Of a DNA stretch of 64,000 nt, positions 10,246-23,217 are shown piece after piece; position 1 is the stretch's first letter; every line of letters starts with the position of its first letter. The translations under genes were made by a program, and so were the position numbers. Below the pieces are notes generated by a model. The model searched no databases. It was not told the DNA's origin and saw only the letters and a list, made by a program, of their open reading frames with translations. This stretch comes from Sialis fuliginosa (lineage: Eukaryota; Arthropoda; Insecta; Megaloptera; Sialidae): NCBI GenBank assembly GCA_961205875.1, contig OY540815.1, positions 1 through 64,000 on the forward strand, in the 5' to 3' direction.

Positions 10246-11199
10246 TCCATACTAATATTATAAATGCGAAAGTGTGTTTGTCTGTCTGTTTTCTGTTTGT
10301 TACCTTTTCACGGCTAAACCGCTTTACCGATTTTGATGAAATTTGGCAGTGAGATAGCTTGCATCCCGAGGACGGACATAGGCTATTTCGTATCTTAAAA
10401 ATTCAACCCCTAAGAAATTGCAAGGGGGTAGAAATTTTTTAATTTTTTTTAGTAATTATTATTTTACCCCCCGATACATATGAAGGGTTGTAAGTGGTTT
10501 TATTCGATCCGGCGGGAAAAATACCACGGGGGCGTAGGTTTTAGGGGGCAAAACAACCCTCTATCTCGCATAGGAGCCGAGATATTTACGATTTTGTATA
10601 ATGAAAGAAAACTAAAAATAAGAAAAATTTAATATTTTACCCCCTGTCACATATGAAGAGTTGTAATTGATTACATTCGATCTGGCGGGCAAAAATACTA
10701 CGGAAGAGGGATTATTAGGGGGACAAAACAACCCCTTATCTTACATAGGAGTCGCGACTTATATTATAAATGCGAAAGTGTATCTCTCAGTCTGTCTATT
10801 TGTTACCTGTTCACGACTAAACTGCTTTACCGATTTTGATGAAATTTGGCAGTGAGATCGCTTACATCCCAAGGACGGATTAAGGCTATTTCATATCTCG
10901 AAAATTCAACCCCTAAGGAATTGCAAGGGGGAGGAAAATTTTAAATTTTTTTTAGTAATTAATATTTTACCCGTTACATATGAAGGGTTGTAAGTGGTTT
11001 TATTCGATCCAGCGGGAAAAATACCACGGGGGTGGGGGTTTTAGGGCGGAAAAACCCCTCTATCTCGCATAGGAGCCGACACATTTACGATTTTGTATAA
11101 TTAAAGAAAACTAAAAATAAGATAAATTTAATATTTTACCCCCTGTCACATATGAAGGGTTTCGAAATCCACGCGAGCGAAGTCGCGGGTAGCAGCTAG
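10246..11199 (+). mobile_element. Lep1-like non-autonomous Helitron
   Basis: The 5' end reads A|TCCATACTAATATTATAAA and the 3' end GCGGGTAGCAGCTAG|T. This gives TC...CTAG termini inserted between A and T, with a GC-rich hairpin just before the 3' end (ACGCGAGCGAAGTCGCG). The first half, starting at the ATTATAAATGCGAAAGTGT block, is repeated from about 10753. Similar sequence in reverse orientation occurs near 58900-59440. No Rep/helicase is encoded. Confidence 0.78.
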
Positions 11200-12745
11200 T
11201 ATATATATATATTTAAAATTTATATGTTTGTCCGCCGACTATAAATTTATACGATCATAAACCTTTCAGTGGATTTTTTTCAAATGTTCACTGTTTTTAG
11301 ATTCGTCCTTTATACAGTGCTTAGGCTATTATTTTTGTTCAAAACATTTATACTTTTTATGCTCTTGATTTTTTTACAAAAAACGACGTGTAAAATTGGC
11401 ACAAAATTTTACTTTCTGCGTTTGATTTGAAATTTAGCAGTTTCGACACTAGGCTTTTGTTTTTGGAATTCTTAGAATTTCGTCGCTGTGATTGGTCAAA
11501 AATTGACATTTCGTATGAATTTTAAACACTCCACGTGGACTTGATATTTGCCTGTCATAAACAGCTGTTTTTTATTTGAAATACGTCAGGGGCGTGTACA
11601 GAAATGTGTCAAATTGGTACATTGCAATTAAATTGTATATAAATGAAAATTTTAACCAAAATTGGTTGATATATTGATGTAATTAGTATAATTATTTATA
11701 TTTAATATAAAAACGTTTATATTTAATAAGAATTACGTCAGGAGCGTGGTTACAAGAATATTTTTTATTTCTTTTTTCTGTATTAAAATGAAACGGTTAT
11801 TTTAGTCATTTAGTTGTTGTGGGGATTGATGTAATTTGCCCAAAAAATTATATTTATTAACAATTAAGTCAGGTGCGGCATACTAAAAAATATTTTAAAT
11901 TGTTATATTTTAAGAGTTGTATAATAAACATTTTTGAAAATCATTTGGTGGTTCAAAGATATATGTAATGTATCGAACAATTTATATTAAATAATAATAA
12001 AGACAGGGCTGGAGTATTAAGGGGAAACACCAGATATGTAGAAAAATTAATGATTTTTGCGATTTTTTAAATTTATTTAATAAATTCTTTTAGTATTGTC
12101 AGTGGCACCGCATTAAAAAATATTTAAAATTGCTATTTTTTAATCGTGACGAAAAAAAATTGATTTTATTGAAATTGAACTAAAGTTAAAAACTTAAGAA
12201 ATTTATAAAAATAATAAATAAGTTAGTCTTGAAAAAAATTTTTTTTTGCTATTTTTTCATAAAATTGCGTAAACATAAAATAAAAATCGTAATAAGATAA
12301 TTTAACCTAATAACTAACATCGAAAATGTTTCAACGCATTCTTTGAATATGTTGTAGGCAAAAAAATGTGGAAACTGATATTCACAATGATTTTTTGGTA
12401 ATTTCTCAAAGGTATTATCAAAATTAATTGTGAAGGTATAAATTACGATGGATACGAGGGTTGCAGCCGAAGGCTGAGACTCGAGTACATTTTGAGGTTA
12501 GGGTGATTTGTACATGTAAATTGTAATATTATTGGAAAGGTAATAATGATAAATGATTATCCTCGCCAAATTGAAGAATTATTTACTTATCAGCATTTAA
12601 AACAATTACAGTGAAATATTTTATGAAAATTTGATATGACAAAAGTTAATATAAAATAATAATTTATATTTTATCAAACAATATTTTATCAAATGTGGCA
12701 CGATTTGGGGTTGGGGCGCGTAGCGCCCAGGGGCAAAGCCCCTAG
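11200..12745 (+). mobile_element. Helitron-like non-autonomous element, copy 1
   Basis: Non-coding. The 3' end has two GC-rich hairpins (GCGCGTAGCGC, and GGGGC-AAA-GCCCC) followed by CTAG|T. Close to the 5' end is a block beginning AAACCTTTCAGTGGATTT that recurs in the next copy. The interior holds several spaced GTCAGG-GCG-type motifs. The exact 5' end is uncertain. Confidence 0.62.
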
Positions 12746-14476
12746 TTATAATATAAACCCTAACGTATATATATTTGTTTATATGTCTATCTATTTACAA
12801 TCAATTTATAGCCTGCTAAACCTTTCAGTGGATTTCTTTCAAATTTTCACTGTTTTTAGATTCATTCTTTATACAGTGCTTAGGCTATATTTTTTTTACA
12901 ACACTATAATAGTTTCTGTGATATGTATTTTTTAACAAGAAACGACGTGTAAAATTGGCACGAAATTTTACTTTCCAACTGAATTTAGGAGTTTCGACAC
13001 TACGCTTTTGTTTTGTCAGGTAGTGTGATGGTAGTTTGAAAAATACAGTTTTTACGGTAATTTGCTAAATACTAACATTTGACTGTTGTCTTTTGTTTAC
13101 ATCTGTCAGTATATGACATTTATAAAGAAGAAAACACATAGATTTTTTATTGACATTATAATAACACTGATGAAATAATTGATTAATTTTAAAATGTCAG
13201 ATTTGTGAATTAATTATAATTAAATACATCAGGTGCGTGTACAGAATATTGATGAAATTAGTCTAATTATTTATATTTAATACCAAAAAGTTTATGTTTA
13301 ATAATAATTACGTCAGGAGCGGCGAATTAAAAAATATTTATAATTGTTTTTTTTTCTAAATTGTTTAAAAAATATGAAAATAATAAATAAGTCAGAGGCG
13401 TGTAAAAAAATTACAATTATCATATTCTAATCAAATTTGATTTAAATATTTATTATTTTTTGGAAACTGTAAGATTGACATAACATTATCTAAAAATTTA
13501 TAAATAAAGTCAGGGGCGTCGTATTAAAAAAATTAAATTGCTTTTTTTTAATTGTGACAAAAAAATTGATTTTGATTGAAATTGTTGAAAAATTATAAAT
13601 TTCAGAAAAATATGAAAATAATAAATAAATCATGAAATAAATTTACTATGATCATTTTCTAATAAATTTTTATCTAATGATTTATTATTTTTTAAAACAT
13701 GTGAGATTGATATAACATTATCTAAAAATTTATATTTAAAAATAATAAAATCAGGAGCGTTGCATAAAAAATATTTTATTTTTTATTTTTTAATAATGAC
13801 GTAAAAAATTGATTCTGTTTGAAATTGAACAAAAATTAAAAACTTTAGAAACATATAAAAATAATAAATGAATCAAAAATTTGTATTCTTACACAATTTT
13901 AACAAACAAATAGTTTTTAATCATTCGGTTTTTGTGAAATTGATGTTATATACCCAAAATTTTTTATTTTATAATAATTAAGTTAGGGGTGTGGTCTTAA
14001 AAATTTTTAATTTTTATTTTCTCATAAGATTATATAAATAACATAAAATAAAGATCGTAATAAAATAATTTAACCTAATAAATAACATCGAACATGCTTC
14101 TACGCATTATTTTAATATGTTGAACGCAAAATAATGTGGAAATTAATATTCGCAATGGTAAAGTATCAAAATTTATTGATAAGGGTTATAAAATAAACAA
14201 ACGAGGGTCGCAGCCGAAGGCTGAGACCCGAGTACGTTTGAGGTTAGGGTGATTTGTACATGTAAATCGTATTATTAATGGAAAAGTAATAATGATAAAT
14301 GATTATCCCCGCCAAATTCAAGAATTATTTACTTATCAGCGTTTAAAACAATTACAGTGAAATATTTTATAATAATTTGATATGGCAGAAGTTAATATAA
14401 AAAAATAATTTATATTTTATCAAATGTGGCACGATTTGGGGTTGGGGCGCGTAGCGCCCAGGGGCAAGGCCCCTAG
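12746..14476 (+). mobile_element. Helitron-like non-autonomous element, copy 2
   Basis: It starts directly after the CTAG of copy 1 and ends with the same hairpins and CTAG|T. The pair therefore sits head to tail. The interior contains repeated segments with a GTCAGG(G/A)GCG motif at roughly 200-250 bp spacing. No protein is encoded. Confidence 0.66.
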
Positions 14477-14574
14477 TCTACATATATAAATCGAACGTAT
14501 GACTGTCTGTCTGTAATATTAATAATTTGGTATAAATGTTCATTTGTAGAAAGGACAGGTATTGTGCTGTTATT

Positions 14575-15652
14575 TAGATACCTATTAGAAACCCTATTAA
14601 TCTCCCTTTGTCTTCCGTCTGTCCGTCCATCCTTTTTACTCAAAGCTAAATAGCTCGTAAACTATATATGCTAGAAATTTGAAATTTTTACTGAATATGT
14701 AAAATGACACCCTCTTGTAAAATATGTACAAATTTATTGAATAAATAATTTTTCAGGGGAGGCAATAAAGGAGCTAAAGCTAGGTAAAAAAAAAATTATA
14801 CCAAGGCATGTGGCACGTTAAAATTTATAACTAAAGAAGCGGAATTTGACCTTTTTTCTATTTTTTTTCTGAATCAAAAATGGTGCCTGTAGGGGGCTTT
14901 AACGCAAATCCAACAAAAAAAAAATGTATACCAAGACATGTCAAAATGTACATCTCAATTAGTAGAATTTACCATCTTTTTTATTTTTTTTCTAACTAAA
15001 AAATGTCGCCTGTAGGGGGCTAAAAGCAGTATTTTATTTTGTCCACCCTACCACTGGCTCGGTAACTACTGGGACAAAAAATCTGAAAAAAATTTCAACG
15101 AGGCTTTGGTGGTACTACCATCGACAACTAAAGTTAACAATATAATTTTAAATTTTGAAATTATAAGATGGGGCGTCAGAATTTTTTATTTTGATATCTA
15201 GGCAAGTGGGATGTCAAAATATTGATCTCAATTAGTAGAACTTGACATTTTTTTCTAACTTAAAAATGCACCTCTAACTGGTTCCAAACATTCCACGTAG
15301 TACGTACTTTGGAACCCTTATGGCTAAGGTGACCAGATTTTAGTTTTGGTAAACCCTGAGATATAAATGAAGACCCCTTTTTAGTTTTATCTTATCTATT
15401 TTATTTTTATTTTATTCTTTTTATTGTTATTTACATAAAATTTGTTACCAAAATCTGCACTGTTATGTCCCCTGCTTTATTTTTGACGACCTTTTTTTTT
15501 AGTCGTCGTCATTTTTTGCAAAACCCGTAGAAATTGCACCCAAACCCGGAGCTCGGAGATTCAGTATGCAAACCCTGAGACTCCGGGTCTAAACCGGAGA
15601 CCTGGTCACCTTACATATGGCATACACTCGTGTATGTCTTGCCCGAATTATT
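14575..15652 (+). mobile_element. Non-coding transposon family X, copy 1
   Basis: The reverse complement of the element at 38388-39795. Both share AACCCTATTAAT at one end and ATACACTCGTGTATGTCTTG at the other, plus the tract around TGTAGGGGGCTTTAACGC. It is non-coding. Its right end is interrupted by the MITE at 15325-15613, between GGAACCCTTATGGC and ATGGCATACACTCG. Confidence 0.6.
15325..15613. mobile_element. MITE with TAAGGTGACCAG ends
   Basis: The ends are TAAGGTGACCAG and CTGGTCACCTTA, about 289 bp apart. It is inserted in family X, with a short duplication of TATGGC flanking it (once before the element and once just after it). The uninterrupted sequence is visible in the other family X copy near 38410. 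Confidence 0.66.
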
Positions 15653-15663
15653 TATATCTAATG

Positions 15664-17779
15664 ATTAGACTAAAAGTTAGTAACCAGGAATAATAATTTT
15701 ATTTCAATTTTTTTAAGCTTATGTATTTCTAAAATATATTGTTTTCAACAAAAAATGAGATTTTAAATTATTTGATTTTTCAGGCTAAATATTAAACCCA
15801 TCGTTACTCATTTGACATTTATATGAGCATTTCCAGTAGTTTTTTAAAAAACAGGGCGCACGTATGTCACCGATTTTGCTCGCAATTTTTTTTTCTCAAA
15901 GTACATATCAAAAAAACATGTTTCCCAAAATCTTTTCCTCCCGCCCCCTTTTTTGGCTGAATTAGGATTTTTTAAACTTTTGAAATCGAGCGAAATTAGA
16001 CTTTTTTCGATAGTACCTTATTTTTCAAAATGTCCCTTATTATGCATGTTATAGTGCTCATTTTCTTCGTTTTTTGTTGATCTTTCATTTAAAAATCAGT
16101 TTCAGAGCCGAATATTCAATTTTGGCCGAATGCGGTACTAAAACATTAAGTTTGATTTTTTGTAAAAATAGTCGATTTTGAAATTGCCGCCAAATATTTT
16201 GGTTTCAACCAAAATACTTCCGGTATAGGTCATTTTATTCTATTTTTTATGTAGTTTCCAAATATTTATACATTTTTTAATTTGGTCAAAAACTTTTAAA
16301 GTTACACTTGTTTTTAGATGTCTTATTTTCCAAAAAACGCTATATTCACACCATTAAAACTTTTTTCTCTATACTCCAAATTGCATCAAATTTTGGCAAA
16401 AGTTTCTCTTTTTTATCCTTAAAACAACCCTCAAAAAACATTTTTTCATATTGAGCTCCTAAGTGAGATATAATTTTTATAAAACACCTAATTACTCGTG
16501 TATTAAAGTTAAGAATTTACAGGGATTTTCAGTGTTTCTGAAATATCGCGGCTCCTGATAATCGAATAAAAAATATACCACTTAATTCGTTATGAAATTC
16601 CCTATAAATCTGCATAAGTTTAATTTTTTTAGATTAATTACAAAACCTATAAAAAAATAAAAGCCGAGCGAGCGCAAGCGAGCCAGTCTTAAAAATCGTA
16701 CATATTAAACATCAAAGTTATGAGACACTATTAATTACATTTAAAGTTGTTATTAAATAAATACGAAATCGATGTACAATGTTTTTATTTATTTGTAGGT
16801 TTTGTAATTAATCTAAAAAATTAAACTTATGCAGATTTATAGGGAATTTCATAACGAATTAAGTGGTATATTTTTTATTCGATTATCAGGAGCCGCGATA
16901 TTTCAGAAACACTATGAAAATTCCTGTAAATTCTTAACTTTAATACACGAGTAATTAGGTGTTTTTGAAAAATTATATCTCACTTAGGAGCTCAATATGA
17001 AAAAATGTTTTTTGAGGGTTGTTTTAAGGATAAATAAAGGAAACTTTTGCCAAAATTTGGTGCAATTTGGAGTATAGAGAAAAAAGTTTTAATGGTGTGA
17101 ATATAGCGTTTTTTGGAAAATAAGACATCTAAAAACAAGTGTAACTTTAAAAGTTTTTGACCAAATTAGAAATGTATAAATATTTGGAAACTACATAAAA
17201 AATAGAATAAAATGACCTATACCGGAAGTATTTTGGTTGAAACCAAAATATTTGGCGGCAATTTCAAAATCGACTATTTTTACTAAAATCAAACTTAATG
17301 TTTTGGTACCGCATTCGGCCAAAATTGAATATTCGGCTCTGAAACTGATTTCAAATGAAAGATCAACAAAAAACGAAGAAAATGAGCACTATAACATGCA
17401 TAATAAGGGACATTTTGAAAAATAAGGTACTATCGAAAAAAGTCTAATTTCGCTCGATTTCAAAAGTTTAAAAAATCCTAATTCAGCCAAAAAAGGGGGC
17501 GGGAGGAAAAGATTTTGGGAAACATGTTTTTTTGATATGTACTTTGAGAAAAAAAATTGCGAGCAAAATCGGTGACATACGTGCGCCCTGTTTTTTAAAA
17601 AAACTACTGGAAATGCTCATATAAATGTCAAATGAGTAACGATGGGTTTAATATTTAGCCTGAAAAATCAAATAATTTAAAATCTCATTTTTTGTTGAAA
17701 ACAATATATTTTAGAAATTCATAAGCTTAAAAAAATTGAAATAAAATTATTATTCCCGGTTACTAACTTTTAGTCTAAT
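15664..17779. mobile_element. Foldback element A in a 2.1 kb palindrome
   Basis: The arms are reverse complements from ATTAGACTAAAAG (15664) to CTTTTAGTCTAAT (17779). The spacer is only about 115 bp (about 16665-16780). The family boundary shown by copy B (ATGAGCATTTCCAG...) lies at 15823-17620, so about 160 bp of outside sequence on each side belongs to the palindrome too. ORFs in it, for example 17237-17425, are not supported. Confidence 0.8.
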
Positions 17780-18855
17780 GTATACATCGCATAAACGCCG
17801 TATAAAAAATTCCCAAGGACACGTCATATACACGGTGACTACACCCCATAAAAGCGCAATAATCAGCGTGTATACTGCGTGTATACCGCGTGTAAACCGT
17901 GTATGATCAAAACCGTTAGGGCTAGTAAAATTTTCTAAGTGTAAATTAGAAATTAAAATACAATCATTTACTTTGTGTGTAAAAAATAAATGCATAAATA
18001 TAAACTGGAGTATCATAGAGTGTAAAGAAAAAACACAACATAAAATTAAATAAAAAATCCAAGATAAAATTACAATAGTATAATTAATTAATAGTTTAAT
18101 CCGTTATTTGCACCAATATGTTACAAATTCTGCGATTAAAATGTTTTAATTATGATTATTTTCATGATTTTGACAGATATAAAATTGAAAACAAAATACT
18201 GATGACAATTTTATTAAATTTTGTGGCGGCATTTCAAAATGCACCAATGACACATCGTTAAATTCGATCAAAGGTTACTACAACACTTCTAATTGCCCCC
18301 ATGTTAAATTTCCTATGGCTTAATCAATTTGGAATACACTGTATAATACAGTACTTACATGTATGAACATTTAATTAATATACATATTTCGCGTTTTAAA
18401 TTCTTCGCTATGTGATAAGTTATGACGGATCGATTCAAGAAAAAACCACCGATTTATTTTGGAGATTACGTTTTTAGTGTTCCGAATTTCTAATAGATTT
18501 CTATGAAGGAAGGCTTTTAAATTATCTGTGTCTGTTTTGTATTCTAATGCCCGGTATTATCAACCAATTAAATGCTCGTTTAACCTAAATTTTGTATATT
18601 ACATACGTGATTTAAATCAATATTAAGGCTCTCAATGAAAATTCTACATAATAGGTATGCGTTGTAAAACGCAACGGACAGTGTAAATGAACAATAACAT
18701 GATTTTTTATAAGTTTTTCTGTAATAAGTAAAAATAGATTTTTTCATCAATGAAAACCAATGAGCGTAAAGTCTTTTTTTCCTATACACTTATTGTGTGT
18801 ACTGACTGTACCTGTGTAGATAAACAAGTAACGTAGACCTGTTTAAGATGCGTCT
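17780..18855. other. AT-rich DNA, no gene seen
   Basis: It contains a short cluster of CGTGTATAC-type direct repeats at about 17860-17905. No supported coding region. Confidence 0.5.
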
Positions 18856-19740
18856 TCCTTAATATATATAAAGCTCAACGTCTCTCTGTCTGTCTGTCTG
18901 TCTGTCTGTTCGTTAGTTACCTTATCACTGGAGAACCACTTATCCGATTTACGAGTTTTTTTTTTTTAATTCATAGGTACGTTCTCTGGCCAGGTTATAG
19001 GCTATATTTTTTTACGTTCGGTAACATAACAACAAAGCAGTGACGATAATAGTAAATCAAGTCGGAAAAATTTTTGCCGTCGGCGCGCTGTTTTGTAATA
19101 CGCTGCCTAAACCGTTCAATATAGAACAAAATAATGTATTAAAGAATTGTGTAGAATCAAAAGTTCTACAATTAAGTCAGCGACACGATATGTCTAGCTT
19201 TTATATTTAAGCCACAATGACTGCTTTTATGTTACAAAGAAAACATAAAATATTTGGGTTTTGTTTACATGGACTTATGACCTGCAAAACATTAATCCTT
19301 ATCGAAATAAATGATTTCATCGTCATAAGTACTTAATGTAGATATAGTTTGCCATTTACAGCATCCAATTTGGTCGTATAGTTTAGAAAATATCTTAAAA
19401 TATATTTATAAAGGTAATATCTTAAATGTATGGTGTCGTGCCGCATCGAAGCGAGTACATCAGACTGGATTCGCGTACGCTCGGTAGATATTCGGAGTCC
19501 CTCGGCTGATCGTTTGTGTTTATTTTGTTTTCAATAATTAACATTTAAATTTAAACAGAACACAAATTATTTGTACTTTTTTCTTCTGATTCGTTTTTGT
19601 TAGGTAATTTAGGTATTGATAAATTATTATTACAATAATAACTAATCGTGTTTGTACTTAATTAATTAAACTATATTTTTCAAAAATCCTAAACAATAAT
19701 TCCGTAGTCTACGCGAGCGAAGCCGCGTGGGCCCAGCTAG
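18856..19740 (+). mobile_element. Helitron-like element H2, tandem copy 1
   Basis: It starts TCCTTAATATATATAAAGC and ends GCGTGGGCCCAGCTAG, with a pre-terminal hairpin (ACGCGAGCGAAGCCGCGT). 885 bp, non-coding, with a (GTCT)n stretch near the 5' end. The next copy follows with no intervening base. Confidence 0.72.
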
Positions 19741-19764
19741 TCCTTAATATATATAAAGCTCAAC

Positions 19765-19803
<39 letters not shown>

Positions 19804-20632
19804 CGTTAGTTACCTTATCACTCGAGAACCACTTATCCGATTTACGAGTTTTTTTTTTTAATTCATAGGTACGTTCTCTGGCCAGGTTATAGGCTATATT
19901 TTTTTACGTTAGGTAACATAACAACAAAGCAGTGACGATAATAGTAAATCAAGTCGGAAAAAATTTTGCCGTCGGCGCGCTGTTTTGTAATACGCTGCCT
20001 AAACCGTTCAATATAGAACAAAATAATGTATTAAAGAATTGTGTAGAATCAAAAGTTCTACAATTAAGTCAGCGACACGATATGTCTAACTTTTATATTT
20101 AAGCCACAATGACTGCTTTTATGTTACAAAGAAAACATAAAATATTTGGGTTTTGTTTACATGGACTTATGACCTGCAAAACATTAATCCTTATCGAAAT
20201 AAATGATTTCATCGTCATAAGTACTTAATGTAGATATAGTTTGCCATTTACAGCATCCAATTTGGTCGTATAGTTTAGAAAATATCTTAAAATATATTTA
20301 TAAAGGTAACATTTTAAATGTATGGTGTCGTGCCGCATCGAAGCGATGTACATCAGACTGGATTCGCTTACGTTCGGTAGATATTCGGAGTCCCTCGGCT
20401 GACGTTTGAGTTAATTTTGTTTTCAATAATTAACATTTAAATTTAAACAGAACACAAATTATTTGTACTTTTTTCTTCTGATTCGTTTTTGTTAGGTAAT
20501 TTAGGTATTGATAAATTATTATTACAATAATAACTAATCGTGTTTGTACTTAATTAATTAAACTATATTTTTCAAAAATCCTAAACAATAATTCCGTAGT
20601 CTACGCGAGCGAAGCCGCGTGGGCCCAGCTAG
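19741..20632 (+). mobile_element. Helitron-like element H2, tandem copy 2
   Basis: 892 bp, nearly identical to the previous copy. The main differences are a longer (GTCT)n stretch and small changes near the 3' third. It ends CTAG|T. Exact head-to-tail juncture of TC to CTAG is what rolling-circle transposition can produce. Confidence 0.72.
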
Positions 20633-20670
20633 TTGTATATAAAAAGATGTCAAAAATGCAGTCAATGTCT

Positions 20671-21616
20671 TTTATACCTGTGTAGATAAACAGGTATAGC
20701 TTATAAAATTAAATACACTATTATTTATACAAAGTAATTATGTGTTTAGTGTAATAATCGATAGATAGTACAATTAATACTTGAGTTTTAACAATTAAAT
20801 GAGAGCATCTATGTAGATAAATAGATAGAATCAATTCAGCAAGTTTTTGTCAACATTTTTTTAACATATTCGGAATGGCTTCTGAAAAAAAATTAAAATT
20901 TGTAAAAGTGTATGTGACGCCATCTAGTGGAGAAAGCGCAAACTATCGTAAATTAGAACGGTCTGAATAATATTGTTATTTCAAGATTTTTTCGCTTTAT
21001 TGCGCTACATTTACTTTTATACATTTTTAATTTTTTCAGAAACCATTCTGATTTTGCTCACAAAATTTTGTCAATAACTTACTTAATTGATTATATCTAT
21101 TTATCTACATAGATACTCTGATTTAATATATTACCTGTTTATGTACACAGGTATTAATTGTAGGTACTATTGATTATTACTTACCTTCTTTATAATATAA
21201 ATAATCCATGTATACTTTGATATTTACTAAACACAGCGGTACTAATGATACCTTGAGCTAACATTTTAACATAAGTTTATGTAACTGACTGTGTATAAAC
21301 CGGCACAAAGAGCATAGAAAGTCAATAGCTGCTTGAATATCTACTAGATAGTCTACTACGGAGTTCATCAGTCTGAGAGTAAGTCAATTATTGTAAAAAT
21401 AGATTGTTGTATTGTGGGGGACAATGTGGTCGTCATCGTCCTAAGAACGGTATATCTCTACGATTATTTACTTTCGGGTTTCCCATCTGGGAAACGAGGT
21501 TCCGGTCGAGCTCGGATCAATCGTAAAGACGATTTGTCTGTTATAGATTAATTAGTAATGTAATGCTATTTAATTTTATAATAGGTATACCTATTTATCT
21601 ACACAGGTATAAAAGA
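20671..21616. mobile_element. Inverted-repeat element with nested palindrome
   Basis: The ends are TTTATACCTGTGTAGATAAA and its complement. Inside, about 20805-21120 is a second inverted pair (ATCTATGTAGATAAATAGAT and complement), with CTTCTGAAAAAAAATT facing AATTTTTTCAGAAACC. Non-coding. A related end fragment lies at about 18808. Confidence 0.6.
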
Positions 21617-22254
21617 CATGTATGTGAATTGACTACAATTTCAACATGTATTTATCTACAAAGATGTTATTAAACAATTCTACGAGGGCGTGACGATTTT
21701 TATTAAAAGTGTATTACCATTGATGTTAGAACGGTGTATATCAGAACACAGTCTAGATCGTACCAAAATATATTTATTTACCTTGGTATTTTCTTCACGC
21801 TCGTAGTTTGTATTATACACACGCTCGGTCCGACTTGGACACCAGTACAGAGCTTCCTCGGTTATGTTCAAAAGCTTGTCAAATATATAGTATGAAGTAC
21901 CTACATTAGTATTCAGATGTAAGCCGTAAGACAAGAGTACGTAAATGTTAAATAAATGTATCTAATGTATTAATAAATGTATCTTCAATTTGTATTAACT
22001 AATTAATAAAGTGACTATAACAATATACGTGTCCACCAGTCCTGAAATAAAAACAATTTATTATAACGATTGCAGATCTAAAACAATTTACCAGCACGGA
22101 AGTGAATGCCATTAAACTTCTAGTACAAATGACAAAATTAATGTATACCATAGACTTAGAAAATGGACAGCGCATTCTGTATTAACAAAATGGTGTAAAA
22201 TTTGTTCAAAAGGTGAGAGAGAGATACAGTGTAGTTTGGAATATATATATATAT
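21617..22254. other. AT-rich DNA with truncated MITE
   Basis: No supported gene. From about 22147 (CATAGACTTAGAAAATGGAC) it matches the left half of the MITE at 42469-42666. It runs into an (AT)n stretch where foldback element B begins, so the MITE is truncated here. Confidence 0.5.
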
Positions 22255-22473
22255 ATGAGCATTTCCAGTAGTTTTTTAAAAAACAGGGCGCACGTATGTC
22301 ACCGATTTTGCTTCCAATTTTTTTTCTCAAAGTACATATCAAAAAAACATGTTTCCCAAAATCTTTTCCCCCCGCCCCCTTTTTTGGCCGAATTACGATT
22401 TTTTAAACTTTTGAAATCGAGCGAAATTAGACTTTTTTCGATAGTACCTTATTTTTCAAAATGTCCCTTATTA

Positions 22474-22479
22474 TGCATA
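22474..22479. repeat. Maverick target-site duplication, left
   Basis: TGCATA lies directly before the AGTAGTAGG terminus. The same six bases follow the other terminus at 35954-35959. The opposite foldback arm (about 40157-40164) reads ATGCATAA or its complement at this site without the insertion. Confidence 0.88.
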
Positions 22480-23217
22480 AGTAGTAGGAAGACTCGATAG
22501 GCGGGTCATGACCTTGACCTTGCAGGTGTTAAATGTCAATGACCTTGACCTAAATGTAAATGACCTTGAGATAGCAGGTGTGATCTGAGAGGTGAATGAA
22601 CTTTGCAGGTGCAAAGTTCACTTTGCAGGTGCAAAACTTTGCAGGTGCGTATGTCAATGACCTTTGCAGGTGCGAGGTCTTTGCAGGTGTGGAGAGGGGA
22701 TGTATAAAAAGTGTAGGGGGGCGGATGCGGGGTGCGGGGGGCGGATCCCGGATTTTTGAAATCTGATGCTATTGTTGTTAATAATAATAATAACAATGCA
22801 ATATCAATACATTGTTGTGACTATTTATGTTTGTAACAATACCGGTAAAAATTAATCTGATGCATTGTTGATGTTGTAACAATAATAATAATTATAATAT
22901 AATTTTTTGTATTGTTGTGAATATTTATGATTGTAACAATACTAGTGAAATATATCTGAAAAATTACGTAAAAATAAGTGCTTTAATGAAAAGTCTGAGA
23001 ATATAATATATTATTTTATTTATTTATTAACAATTACTCAAAAATCTTTAAACAATTAAATTAAAAAATATAGTAGTTAATAATAATAATTCGTAAAATT
23101 TATGTACATACACTGAACATAGAATAATTAAATATATAGAATGTAACTAAACAATAATTCAAAATCACTTAAACAATAACTCAAAACTATTTAAACAATT
23201 AAATTGAAAAATACACT
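22480..23217. repeat. Maverick terminal inverted repeat, left
   Basis: Reverse complement of 35215-35953 with about one base of length difference and few changes. The outer 230 bp hold about seven CAGGTG-containing CTTTGCAGGTG repeats and several TGACCTTGA half-sites. The inner part is AT-rich, with repeated ACAATA motifs and (TTTAAACAATTA) segments. The 86-aa ORF at 22536-22796 is duplicated in the other repeat and is not a supported gene. Confidence 0.92.
22509..22573 (-). promoter_or_regulatory. Cluster of nuclear-receptor extended half-sites (left TIR)
   Basis: On the minus strand there are three TCAAGGTCA motifs, at about 22509-22517, 22540-22548 and 22561-22569, plus an overlapping GCAAGGTCA. 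This is the extended half-site bound in insects by FTZ-F1, ERR and HR3/E75-type receptors. The match is exact in sequence. The regulatory role is inferred. Confidence 0.45.

Noticed and set aside
22536..22796. 86-aa ORF, with an identical one at 35637-35897
   Set aside because: Both copies are simply the same stretch of the terminal inverted repeats, rich in CACCTGCAAAG repeats. No coding signature.
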